This document shows, one piece after another, positions 45,717 to 53,189 of a DNA stretch of 64,000 bases. A program made the translations under genes and the position numbers. The first letter of the stretch is position 1; each line of letters begins with the position of its first letter. Location: assembly GCF_003992665.1 (NCBI RefSeq), contig NZ_RZMX01000015.1, positions 69,501-133,500 on the forward strand, in the 5' to 3' direction. The stretch is from Pelagibacterium montanilacus. GTDB lineage: Bacteria > Pseudomonadota > Alphaproteobacteria > Rhizobiales > Devosiaceae. The notes under the pieces were generated by a model. It was not told where the DNA came from. It saw only the letters and a program-made list of their open reading frames with translations, and searched no databases.

Positions 45717-45754
45717 GGAAAGAGCCCCCGCTCCATCGGAACAGGGGCTCTTCC
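45717..45754. terminator. Hairpin downstream of the response regulator
   Basis: AAGAGCCCC (45720-45728) pairs with GGGGCTCTT (45744-45752), extended by GGA/TCC with one bulge. It lies 37 bp beyond the stop of the minus-strand response regulator. The long stem fits an intrinsic terminator, though T-tracts are short. Confidence 0.75.
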
Positions 45755-45790
45755 TCTGCATCGATTATGCGCGCCAGGACAGGATATGCC

Positions 45791-46153
45791 CTAGGCCGCG
45801 ATCTGGCGGGCTTCGTCGACGATGATCCGGCTGTCATAGGGTTTGGGAAAGAACCGCCCCGGCGTATCCTCGGCAGGCTTGATCTTGCCGGAGGTGACAA
45901 AGATCGCGGTCTCGGGCCAGCGATCGGAGACGATCTCGGCCAGCTTGAGCCCGTCGAGCTTTCCGGGCATCTCGATATCGGTGACCACGAGCGCAATGCC
46001 GCTGCGCTCGTTGAGGATGTCGAGCGCCTCGTCGGCACTGCCGGCCTCGATCACCGAAAATCCGGCGTCCGAGAAGGCCAGCGCCATATCGAGGCGCAAC
46101 AGGGGATCGTCTTCGACCACGAGCACGGGCTGGCGGGTGATGTCGATCTTCAT
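45791..46153 (-). CDS. Single-domain response regulator
   Basis: A 120-residue CheY-like receiver without an output domain. Acidic pocket E14, D15, D16; phospho-acceptor D59 in VVTDIEMPG; switch residue S88 in VTSGK; and K104 in FFPKP. All catalytic positions are intact, so it should be phosphorylated. Stand-alone receivers of this type in Hyphomicrobiales act in phosphorelays or bind partners; the cognate kinase is not in the window. A perfect inverted repeat lies 56-75 bp upstream of its start. Confidence 0.92.
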   Translation of the reverse strand: MKIDITRQPVLVVEDDPLLRLDMALAFSDAGFSVIEAGSADEALDILNERSGIALVVTDIEMPGKLDGLKLAEIVSDRWPETAIFVTSGKIKPAEDTPGRFFPKPYDSRIIVDEARQIAA

Positions 46154-46516
46154 TGGTCTTTCCTTCCTCCGGCTTCAAGAGCCGGATGGCGGGCGCCTGC
46201 GCCTGCTTGCGTTCAGGCATCGCTGAACGTTTCGGCGGCTGGCACCGCACCGGTGGTGGTGTCTGCGTAAAGTTCCCGGGCGCTCTTGTCGTCATGGTTT
46301 GGCGGGCCATTCTCCCCGCCGAACGCGTCGCTTCCGGACGATTATTGATCGATCAATGCCCCTCGGGGCCCTTTGTTCCCTACCTGCTGGCCGGGCTCAC
46401 GCATGCCGGCCATGCAGGGCCGGATAATCGTTCCCTAAATGTTCTTGTCGGTCGCGTTCTGCGGTGCTAGCTTTCCATCCACAGGGACATCGGCAGAGGG
46501 ACTGGGGGGCAGGCGC
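46154..46516. promoter_or_regulatory. Divergent control region with two palindromes
   Basis: A 363-bp gap between the response regulator and comM, without a convincing gene. CGTTCAG-N6-CTGAACG (46209-46228) lies near the regulator side. The perfect 14-bp palindrome ATTGATCGATCAAT (46344-46357) lies toward comM. Both are plausible operators; no binding protein is identified. The rest shows no recognisable feature. Confidence 0.45.
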
Positions 46517-48037
46517 ATGGGCACACGGATCACGACCGTTGCCTTCCAGGGCATCGAAGGGGTGCCCGTCGATGTTCAGGTCCAGATTTCACCCGGCCTG
46601 CCGCGTTTCAACATCGTGGGCCTGCCCGACAAGGCGGTGGGTGAAAGCCGCGAGCGCGTCCGCGCCGCGCTCATCGCCAGCGGGCTCTCGCTGCCCTCAA
46701 AGCACATCTCGGTGAACCTGGCGCCCGCCGATCTGCCCAAGGAAGGCAGTCACTACGATCTGCCCATCGCGCTCGGGCTCATGGCTGCCATGGGCGCCAT
46801 TCCCGGGGACATGCTCGAGCGCTATATGGTGGTGGGCGAACTCGCGCTCGACGGACGCATTACCCCGGTCAGCGGCATCCTGCCCGCCGCCATGGCCGCA
46901 AACGGGCTGGGGCTGGGCATCGTCTGCCCCGCCCAGTCCGGGCCCGAAGCGGCCTGGGCGGGCGAGGATCTCGATGTCGTCGCCCCCGCCTCGCTCTTTT
47001 CCCTCGTCAATCACCTTGCCGGCCGGCAGGTGCTGGCCCGTCCCACCCCCGCCCGGGCTCTGCCCCCGCCCGATGCGTCCGATCTCTCCGATCTGCGCGG
47101 CCAGGACGTGGCGCGCCGCGCGCTCGAGGTGGCCGCCGCCGGGGGGCACAATTTCCTCATGGTCGGGCCCCCCGGCGCCGGCAAGTCCATGCTCGCGGCC
47201 CGCCTGCCCTCGATCCTGCCCCCGCTCGACCCGCGCGAGCTGCTCGACGTCTCGATGATCTTCTCGATCGCCGGGGAGATCGAAGGCGGAAAGATTTCCG
47301 ACCGCCGGCCCTTCCGCAGCCCCCATCATTCCGCGTCCATGGCCGCGCTTGTCGGCGGCGGGCTGCGCGTGCGCCCCGGAGAGGTCAGCCTCGCCCATAA
47401 CGGCGTGCTGTTTCTCGACGAATTGCCCGAATTCCAGCCCCAGGTGCTCGACAGCCTGCGCCAGCCGCTCGAAAGCGGGCAGACCGTGATCGCCCGCGCC
47501 AATGCCCGGGTCACCTACCCCTCGCGCTTCCAGCTCGTGGCCGCCATGAACCCCTGCAAATGCGGGCTGGCCGGCACGCCCGGGCACACCTGCCGGCGCG
47601 GGGACAAATGCGCCGCCGATTATCAGGGCCGGATTTCCGGGCCGTTTCTCGACCGCATCGACATCCGGATCGACGTGCCCGCCGTCTCGGCCGCCGACAT
47701 GATCGCCTCCTCACCGGGCGAGACCAGCGCCATCGTCGCCGCCCGGGTGGCCCGGGCCCGCTCTCTCCAGCGCGAGCGTTACCGAGCCCTCTCGGCCGAG
47801 ACCATCATGACCAATGCCGCCGCCGGCGCCCGGCTGATCGAGGAAGTCGCTGCCCCCGATGCGGAAAGCCGGGACCTGCTGCTCAAGGCCGCGCAATCCT
47901 TCTCGCTTTCGGCCCGTGCCTATCACCGGGTGCTCAAGGTCGCCCGCACCCTCGCCGATCTTGCGGGCAGCCCGACCGTCGCCCGGCCCCATATCGCCGA
48001 GGCGCTGGGCTACCGCATCGGCTTTTCCGGCGCCTGA
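46517..48037 (+). CDS. comM: ComM/YifB family AAA+ helicase
   Basis: Mg-chelatase-like AAA+ protein of 506 residues; ComM drives branch migration during natural transformation in Vibrio, and homologues are widespread in non-competent bacteria. The N-terminal Lon-like domain contains GIEGVPVDVQVQISPGLPRF and GLPDKAVGESRERVRAAL. Walker A is MVGPPGAGKSMLAARLPSIL, Walker B GVLFLDELPEF. RPFRSPHHSASMAALVGGG and NPCKCGLAGTPGHTCRRGDKC (zinc-like cysteines) are family hallmarks. The start at 46517 follows AGG; the frame is open to 46439. Confidence 0.95.
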   Translation: MGTRITTVAFQGIEGVPVDVQVQISPGLPRFNIVGLPDKAVGESRERVRAALIASGLSLPSKHISVNLAPADLPKEGSHYDLPIALGLMAAMGAIPGDMLERYMVVGELALDGRITPVSGILPAAMAANGLGLGIVCPAQSGPEAAWAGEDLDVVAPASLFSLVNHLAGRQVLARPTPARALPPPDASDLSDLRGQDVARRALEVAAAGGHNFLMVGPPGAGKSMLAARLPSILPPLDPRELLDVSMIFSIAGEIEGGKISDRRPFRSPHHSASMAALVGGGLRVRPGEVSLAHNGVLFLDELPEFQPQVLDSLRQPLESGQTVIARANARVTYPSRFQLVAAMNPCKCGLAGTPGHTCRRGDKCAADYQGRISGPFLDRIDIRIDVPAVSAADMIASSPGETSAIVAARVARARSLQRERYRALSAETIMTNAAAGARLIEEVAAPDAESRDLLLKAAQSFSLSARAYHRVLKVARTLADLAGSPTVARPHIAEALGYRIGFSGA

Positions 48038-48204
48038 GCGCGCCCGGCCATGGGGCGCGGGCGCCAGATTGCAAGCCCCACCTTTCCCCAACCTCTCCCA
48101 ATCTTCATCTTCCAGACAGCACCCGGCAATCCCCATGTCTTTAGCCTAGGCCTCGTCGCACCATCGACACTCGAGCCACTGGATCAGCCAAAAGGATCGC
48201 AGGC

Positions 48205-48819
48205 ATGACCATTTCGATCGCCACCCTCAAGACCCGGGCCTGTCTGGGCCTCGCGCTCGCCGCGCTCTCGCTGGGCACCCTCGCCCCGGCCAACGCCCAG
48301 GAGGCCGACACCCAGCCGGGCTCCGATCGCGTCGCCGCCCAGTGGACGGGTCCGTCCGGCCCCGTCCGGTTCGCGCACCCCCGCCACCAGCCCGGCCCGC
48401 TCCACGCGCTGATGGGCACCGCCAATGCCGAGGCCATCGACGTCGCAGCCGTCAGACTTACCCACCGGCTCGATCTCGACGACAGCCAGCTCGAGGCGCT
48501 CGAAGCGCTCAAATCGGCCGCCCACGAGGCCCGCGAGGATATCGCCGTCGCCCGCAGTGTCGCGCGCGAGGCCGATGAGGACGAGGCCGCCGGCCGGGTG
48601 ATCGCCCGCTATGCGGGCATGGTGGCCATGACCACGGCCCGCGCCGAAGCGCTCCAGACGCTCGAGCCGGCGCTCGTTGCGTTCGTCGAAAGCCTCGATG
48701 AGGACCAGATCGCGCTGGTCGAGCGCTGGACCGAGCGGCTTTCCGGCCCGCGCCGGGTCGGCCCCGGCCATGGCGAGGGATCGGGCCGCGGCGCGCACGC
48801 CGGTCCCGCCAGCCAGTAA
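48205..48819 (+). CDS. Periplasmic CpxP/Spy-like heavy-metal or stress sensor protein
   Basis: A 204-residue exported protein with signal peptide (TRACLGLALAALSLGTLAPANA) and a helical body of LTxxQ-like character: LTHRLDLDDSQLEALEALKS, HEAREDIAVARSVAREADED and LVAFVESLDEDQIALVERW. This resembles Spy/CpxP periplasmic chaperone or sensor proteins, but the similarity is pattern-level only. A Gly/His-rich tail ends the protein. The 167-bp gap before it shows nothing distinctive. Confidence 0.6.
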   Translation: MTISIATLKTRACLGLALAALSLGTLAPANAQEADTQPGSDRVAAQWTGPSGPVRFAHPRHQPGPLHALMGTANAEAIDVAAVRLTHRLDLDDSQLEALEALKSAAHEAREDIAVARSVAREADEDEAAGRVIARYAGMVAMTTARAEALQTLEPALVAFVESLDEDQIALVERWTERLSGPRRVGPGHGEGSGRGAHAGPASQ

Positions 48820-48838
48820 CGGCCTCATTGCTCCGCGC

Positions 48839-48864
48839 TCCCGGGGTGCTCGTGCTCCCCGGGA
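48839..48864. terminator. Hairpin between convergent genes
   Basis: TCCCGGGG (48839-48846) pairs perfectly with CCCCGGGA (48857-48864) around a 10-nt loop. It lies between the Spy-like gene and prfC, which converge. There is no T-tract. Confidence 0.55.
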
Positions 48865-48900
48865 CACTCTCGTTTCACGGCACGTCAGGGCCCAAGGCGC

Positions 48901-50478
48901 TCAGGCCGCGATGCCCCGGTCCTTGGTGGCAAGGAAGGTGAGCTGGGGGTAATCCTTGGCGCAGCGGTCGATTTCCCACTGGCTGGGCGCCAGGAACACC
49001 GGGTCCCCGTAGCGGTCCTCGGCGAGGTTGAGCCGGTGGATCGCCGCGAATTTCTCGAACTGGGCCGCGTCCCCCACCTTCACCCAGCGCGCGGTGACAT
49101 ATTGCGCCGGCTCGATCCGGATCGGCACGTTGTATTCCACCTGCGCCCGGCTGGTCAGCACCTCGAGCTGCAGTGCGCCCACCGCGCCCACATAATAGCC
49201 GGCCCCCAGCGAGGGCTTGAACACCTGCACCACGCCCTCTTCGGCGAGGTCCGAGAGCGCCTTGGCCAGCTGCTTGGTCTTGCTGGTGTCCGACAGGTGC
49301 ACCCGGCGCAGCAGCTCGGGCGCGAAATTGGGGATCCCGGTCACCGTCACATCGGCGCCGTCGGTCAGCGTATCGCCCACCGAAAGCGTGCCGTGGTTGG
49401 GAATGCCCACCACGTCCCCGGCCAGCGCGCTGTCGGCCAGCTCGCGCTCGCGGGCGAAAAAGAACATCGGGTTGGCGACTTTCAGGTCCTTGCCCGTGCG
49501 CACGTTCTTGAGGCGCATGCCGCGCTTGAGTTCACCGGACGCCACGCGCACGAAGGCCACGCGGTCGCGGTGGTTGGGGTCCATATTGGCCTGCACCTTG
49601 AAGACGAACCCCGTGCAGGCTGCGCTCGCGGGGTCCACAGGCTCGGGGTGCGCCGGCTGGGCGCGCGGCGGGGGCGAAAACCGGCATACCGCGTCCAAAA
49701 GCTCGGCGACCCCGATCGATTTGAGCGCCGAGCCGAAATAGACCGGGGTCAGATGCCCCTCGCGATAGGCGTCGAGATCGAAGGCGGGGAGCCCGTCCTG
49801 GGCCAGCTCGAGCCCTTCGAGCGCGGTGCGCACGCCGATGTTCTGAGTGCCAGCAAAGGGCGCCAGCGCGCCCTCGAGATCGCCTTCGGCGGTCTTGGGC
49901 CTGCCGTCGGTGCCCAGCAGCCGGCCCCTCTCGAGGTCGGCCAGCCCGGAAAAATCCACCCCCGCCCCCATGGGCCAGAGCATGGGCGCCACATCGAGCG
50001 CCAGGGTCTCCATGATCTCGTCGAGAATTTCGAGGGTATCGCGGGCTTCCCGGTCGATCTTGTTGACGAACGTGATGATGGGGATGTCGCGCAACCGGCA
50101 CACTTCGAACAGCTTGCGCGTCTGCGCCTCGATGCCCTTGGCCGCGTCGATCACCATGATCGCCGAATCCACCGCCGTCAGCGTGCGGTATGTGTCCTCG
50201 GAGAAGTCAGCGTGGCCCGGGGTATCCAGCAGGTTCAGCGTCAGGCCCTTGTGCTCGAAGGTCATCACCGAGGAGGTGATCGAGATGCCGCGCTTCTGCT
50301 CGATCTCCATCCAGTCCGACCGCGTCCGCCGGCGCTCGCCGCGCTCGGCGACTTGGCCCGCCAGATGGATCGCGCCCGACGCATGCAAGAGCTTTTCGGT
50401 CAAGGTCGTCTTGCCGGCGTCCGGATGCGAGATGATGGCAAAGGTGCGGCGCGTAAGATGTCCGTCTGGGGCGGTCAC
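48901..50478 (-). CDS. prfC: Peptide chain release factor 3
   Basis: GTPase that recycles RF1/RF2 after termination. The 525 residues start TFAIISHPDAGKTTLTEKLL (G1); later motifs are MEIEQKRGISITSSVMTF (G2 region), NLLDTPGHADFSEDTYRTL (G3) and ITFVNKIDREARD (G4). DPNHRDRVAFVRVASGELKR and YYVGAVGALQLEVLTSRAQV are RF3-specific. The start is GTG at 50478; no in-frame ATG fits. A perfect 17-bp inverted repeat made of two parS-like sites lies about 95 bp upstream. Confidence 0.97.
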   Translation of the reverse strand: MTAPDGHLTRRTFAIISHPDAGKTTLTEKLLHASGAIHLAGQVAERGERRRTRSDWMEIEQKRGISITSSVMTFEHKGLTLNLLDTPGHADFSEDTYRTLTAVDSAIMVIDAAKGIEAQTRKLFEVCRLRDIPIITFVNKIDREARDTLEILDEIMETLALDVAPMLWPMGAGVDFSGLADLERGRLLGTDGRPKTAEGDLEGALAPFAGTQNIGVRTALEGLELAQDGLPAFDLDAYREGHLTPVYFGSALKSIGVAELLDAVCRFSPPPRAQPAHPEPVDPASAACTGFVFKVQANMDPNHRDRVAFVRVASGELKRGMRLKNVRTGKDLKVANPMFFFARERELADSALAGDVVGIPNHGTLSVGDTLTDGADVTVTGIPNFAPELLRRVHLSDTSKTKQLAKALSDLAEEGVVQVFKPSLGAGYYVGAVGALQLEVLTSRAQVEYNVPIRIEPAQYVTARWVKVGDAAQFEKFAAIHRLNLAEDRYGDPVFLAPSQWEIDRCAKDYPQLTFLATKDRGIAA

Positions 50479-50572
50479 GGGCGGGGTCGGCTCCGGTTGT
50501 CAGGGATCACATATCGTCTCCCGCGCCCAATACACCAATCCCCGGGCCGAACAAAGCCCTGGCACCGGTCCC

Positions 50573-50613
50573 ATGATTCACGTGAAGCACCCCCGATGCT
50601 TCACGTGAATCAT
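50573..50613. repeat. Inverted pair of parS-like sites forming a 17-bp perfect stem
   Basis: TGATTCACGTGAAGCA (50574-50589) and TGCTTCACGTGAATCA (50597-50612) are exact reverse complements separated by CCCCCGA, with one more base pair outside (A50573/T50613). Each 16-mer is a parS-like palindrome with two mismatches, so the locus is a palindrome of palindromes. TTTTT follows on the plus strand. It may be a ParB site, a transcription terminator, or both. Confidence 0.7.
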
Positions 50614-50689
50614 TTTTCTGTGGATTGTTTAGGGGCCGTGTGTCGAGCCACACCCGCCGCGTCGCCTGACCGCACTGCCGGTGGCCAAA

Positions 50690-51368
50690 CCCCTCATCCG
50701 ACCTTTCGCTGCCGCGAAAGCCCACCTTCTCCCTCAAGGGGAGAAGGGAAAAGGAAGTGCCTGGGCCCGACTCGCTGGCCCCAATAGCCCCCCTCTCCCC
50801 TTGAGGGAGAGGGGCCGGGGGTGAGGGGTCATCAGCGATAGCCATCTCGCACCGTCCATGCAGCCGCCCATCACTCTGGCGAGGGAGCCTTCAAGGCGAT
50901 CGCGCCAGCGGCTAATGGCTCCAATGGAGCGATAGGTCCCGCAGAGGGCCATGAGCGCTATGCGCCCAAAGCAGCCGGGACCCATGTGCGCGATCGGCGA
51001 GGCCTTGGGGCAATCACCTGGTTGCTGATCCGCTGCGGCACCCTTTACCCCTCATCCGACCGCTCCGCGGCCACCTTCTCCCTCAAGGGGAGAAGGGAAA
51101 AGGGCTGCGCCCTCACGGCGCGAGCCCCCCTCTCCTCTTGCGGAGACTTCAAGGCGGTCGCGCCAGCGACCAATCTCTCCGGTGGAGCGATTGGAGCCGC
51201 AGAAGGCCATGAGCGCTATGAGACCATGGTCAGGACGGCACACGGATCTGGCCCCAAGAGCCCCCCTCTCCCCTTGAGGGAGAGGGGCCGGGGGTGAGGG
51301 GTCCTTCAGCGCACCAGCGATCCATCGCTCCCGTGGAGCGATGGAAGCAGCAGGAGGCCATGAGCGCC
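50690..51368. repeat. Mosaic of short repeat modules in the prfC-aceA gap
   Basis: The 954-bp gap (50479-51432) contains no convincing gene. Module A (CCCCTCATCCGACC through a CTTCTCCC-TCAA-GGGGAGAAG hairpin) is at 50690-50753 and 51048-51103. Module B (CCCCTCTCCC-CTTGA-GGGAGAGGGG followed by GGGGGTGAGGGG) is at 50788-50830 and 51259-51302, with a truncated copy at 51124-51147. Module C, 74 bp ending GGCCATGAGCGCTATG, is at 50889-50962 and 51147-51220, with a shorter copy at 51304-51368. B is each time followed by C. Similar GC-hairpin elements are abundant between genes in Hyphomicrobiales. Part of the region must serve as the aceA transcript end. Confidence 0.82.
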
Positions 51369-51432
51369 GCGCGCGAATGGCCAAGCCGGGGTGAGGGCGC
51401 AGCAGCGCTTCGGCATCCACCCCTGCGCACCC

Positions 51433-52734
51433 TCAGAACTGCGCCGTCTCGGTCGACCCCGCCATGGCTGTGGTTGCCGCCCGGCCCCCGCTTACCGCGT
51501 TGGCCACGGCGTCGAAATAGGAGGTGCCAACCTCCCGCTGGTGGCGCGTTGCGGTAAAGCCCTGGGCCTCGGCGGCAAATTCGGCCTGCTGGAGGCGCGA
51601 ATACTCGGCCATGCCGCGCGCCTTGTAGCGCCGCGCCAGATCGAAGGTGGTGAGCGAGGTGTTGTGGAAGCCGGCAAGGGTGATGAACTGGTATGTGTAG
51701 CCCATTGCCCCAAGCTCTCGCTGGAACGCCTCCATTTCCGTCTCGCCCATATATTTGGCCCAGTTGAACGAGGGCGAGCAATTATACGCCAGCATCTGGT
51801 CGGGATACTGCGCGCGGATCGCCTCGGCGAACCGCCTTGCCTCGGCTAGGTTGGGGGTCGAGGTCTCGCACCAGATGAGATCGGCATAGGGCGCATAGGC
51901 CAGCCCGCGCGCGATCGCCGCCTCGAGCCCGTTGGTGATCCGATAGAACCCTTCCTCGGTGCGCTCCCCGGTGATGAAGGGCGCGTCGTATTCATCCACG
52001 TCCGAGGTGATCAGCTGGGCCGCCTCGGCGTCGGTGCGCGCCATGATCAGGGTCGGCACGCCCAGAACGTCGGCGGCCAGCCGCGCGGCGTTCATGGTCT
52101 TGATGAAGGTGCGGGTTGGCACCAGAACCTTGCCGCCCAGGTGCCCGCATTTCTTTTCCGAGGCGAGCTGGTCCTCGAAATGCACCGCTGCCGCCCCGGC
52201 CTCGATCATCGCCTTCATCAGCTCGAAGGCGTTGAGCGCGCCGCCGAACCCGGCTTCTGCATCGGCGATAATGGGCACCAGATAGTCCAGCGTCTCGGTG
52301 CCCGTGCCGTCCATCCGTTCCATGTGCTGGATCTGGTCGGCGCGCTGGAGCGCCTTGTTGATGCGCGAGACCACGGCGGGCACCGAATCGGCGGGATAAA
52401 GCGACTGGTCGGGATACATGTTGCCCGAGGAATTGGCGTCCGCGGCCACCTGCCAGCCCGAGAGATAGATGGCCTTGAGCCCGGCTTTGACCTGCTGGAC
52501 CGCCTGATTGCCCGTAAACGTGCCGAGCGTGGGCACGAAATCCTCGGTGTGCAGCAGCTCCCAGAGCCGCCGCGCTCCGTTCTCCGCCAGGGTGTGGCGC
52601 ACCGGCAGCGAGCCGCGCAGGCGCGCCACGTCCCGTGGGGTATAGTCGCGCCGGATGCCGGCCCAGCGGTCAGGGGCCCAATCGGGTGCGGCGAAATCCT
52701 CGTCCGTGCGGGCAGTGTATGGGGTGTCGAGCAT
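51433..52734 (-). CDS. aceA: Isocitrate lyase
   Basis: Glyoxylate-shunt enzyme splitting isocitrate into succinate and glyoxylate, needed for growth on acetate or fatty acids. In 433 residues the catalytic [14 protein letters not shown] is near residue 195, with [40 protein letters not shown] and [13 protein letters not shown] also present. GGAGGAG lies 6 nt before the ATG. It is downstream of a 75-aa gene and divergent from a ScfR-type regulator that probably controls it. Malate synthase is not in the window. Confidence 0.97.
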   Translation of the reverse strand: MLDTPYTARTDEDFAAPDWAPDRWAGIRRDYTPRDVARLRGSLPVRHTLAENGARRLWELLHTEDFVPTLGTFTGNQAVQQVKAGLKAIYLSGWQVAADANSSGNMYPDQSLYPADSVPAVVSRINKALQRADQIQHMERMDGTGTETLDYLVPIIADAEAGFGGALNAFELMKAMIEAGAAAVHFEDQLASEKKCGHLGGKVLVPTRTFIKTMNAARLAADVLGVPTLIMARTDAEAAQLITSDVDEYDAPFITGERTEEGFYRITNGLEAAIARGLAYAPYADLIWCETSTPNLAEARRFAEAIRAQYPDQMLAYNCSPSFNWAKYMGETEMEAFQRELGAMGYTYQFITLAGFHNTSLTTFDLARRYKARGMAEYSRLQQAEFAAEAQGFTATRHQREVGTSYFDAVANAVSGGRAATTAMAGSTETAQF

Positions 52735-52791
52735 GGGTGTCTCCTCCGTGAGATCGTGTGGGGTGAAAAATGTCGGGTTCGATGCGGGCGT

Positions 52792-53019
52792 TCAGCGCGC
52801 GTGGCGCGCGAAGGTCGCCGCGATCATCGGGGTGCCCTCAAAGAGCGGCTCCCCGCCGGCCAGGGTAAAGCTGTGCCGGCCGGCCCGATGGACGATGCAA
52901 TAGTCCCGGGCCGAAAGCCCCTGGGCCTTGAACCCCTCCATCACCTCGGCAAGCGTCGGGGCGATGATGGTGATGAAATCGTCGTCTTCGGGGTGCCGGG
53001 GGTCGGATGGCTGGGCCAT
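52792..53019 (-). CDS. Conserved-looking small protein of unknown function, aceA-linked
   Basis: A 75-residue protein between aceA and the ScfR-like regulator, on the aceA strand. No domain was recognised. The sequence DFITIIAPTLAEVMEGFKAQ, GLSARDYCIVHRAGRH and SFTLAGGEPLFEGTPMIAAT looks like a compact folded protein with normal codon use, and the start at 53019 has a GGAGAG-type ribosome-binding site. It is too short and soluble for a membrane protein. Its position (57 bp upstream of aceA) suggests co-transcription and a role tied to acetate or glyoxylate metabolism; that is inference. Confidence 0.7.
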   Translation of the reverse strand: MAQPSDPRHPEDDDFITIIAPTLAEVMEGFKAQGLSARDYCIVHRAGRHSFTLAGGEPLFEGTPMIAATFARHAR

Positions 53020-53125
53020 GGTGTCTCTCCTGATGGGTCGCGGGCGGTGTGCCGTGAGATCGCGTAAAGAATTGACAGAAGATGGAACCGGGGCCAAGAC
53101 TATACGTGAAATCAGCATGTTAAGC

Positions 53126-53172
53126 TGTAAATCGCGGTAAAGGCGCAAGGCACGACCTGTAAAGGCTGTAAA
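53126..53172 (+). promoter_or_regulatory. TGTAAA repeats upstream of the ScfR-like regulator
   Basis: TGTAAA occurs at 53126, 53158 and 53167, with a related GGTAAA at 53137, all on the plus strand between the divergent aceA-side gene and the regulator. The last two are 9 bp apart. They could be a binding site for the regulator itself. AAGGAG follows just before the ATG at 53190. The remaining 53020-53125 contains TTGACA at 53072 but no well-spaced -10. Confidence 0.4.
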
Positions 53173-53189
53173 GCAAGGAGAGGGCGATT

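Noticed and set aside
49036-50787. 583-codon open frame opposite prfC
   Set aside because: It is an antisense shadow of the well-supported prfC gene, with low-complexity Arg/His/Gly composition.
50690-51368. CRISPR array
   Set aside because: The repeats differ in length, are internally palindromic, have no regular spacers, and no cas gene is present.
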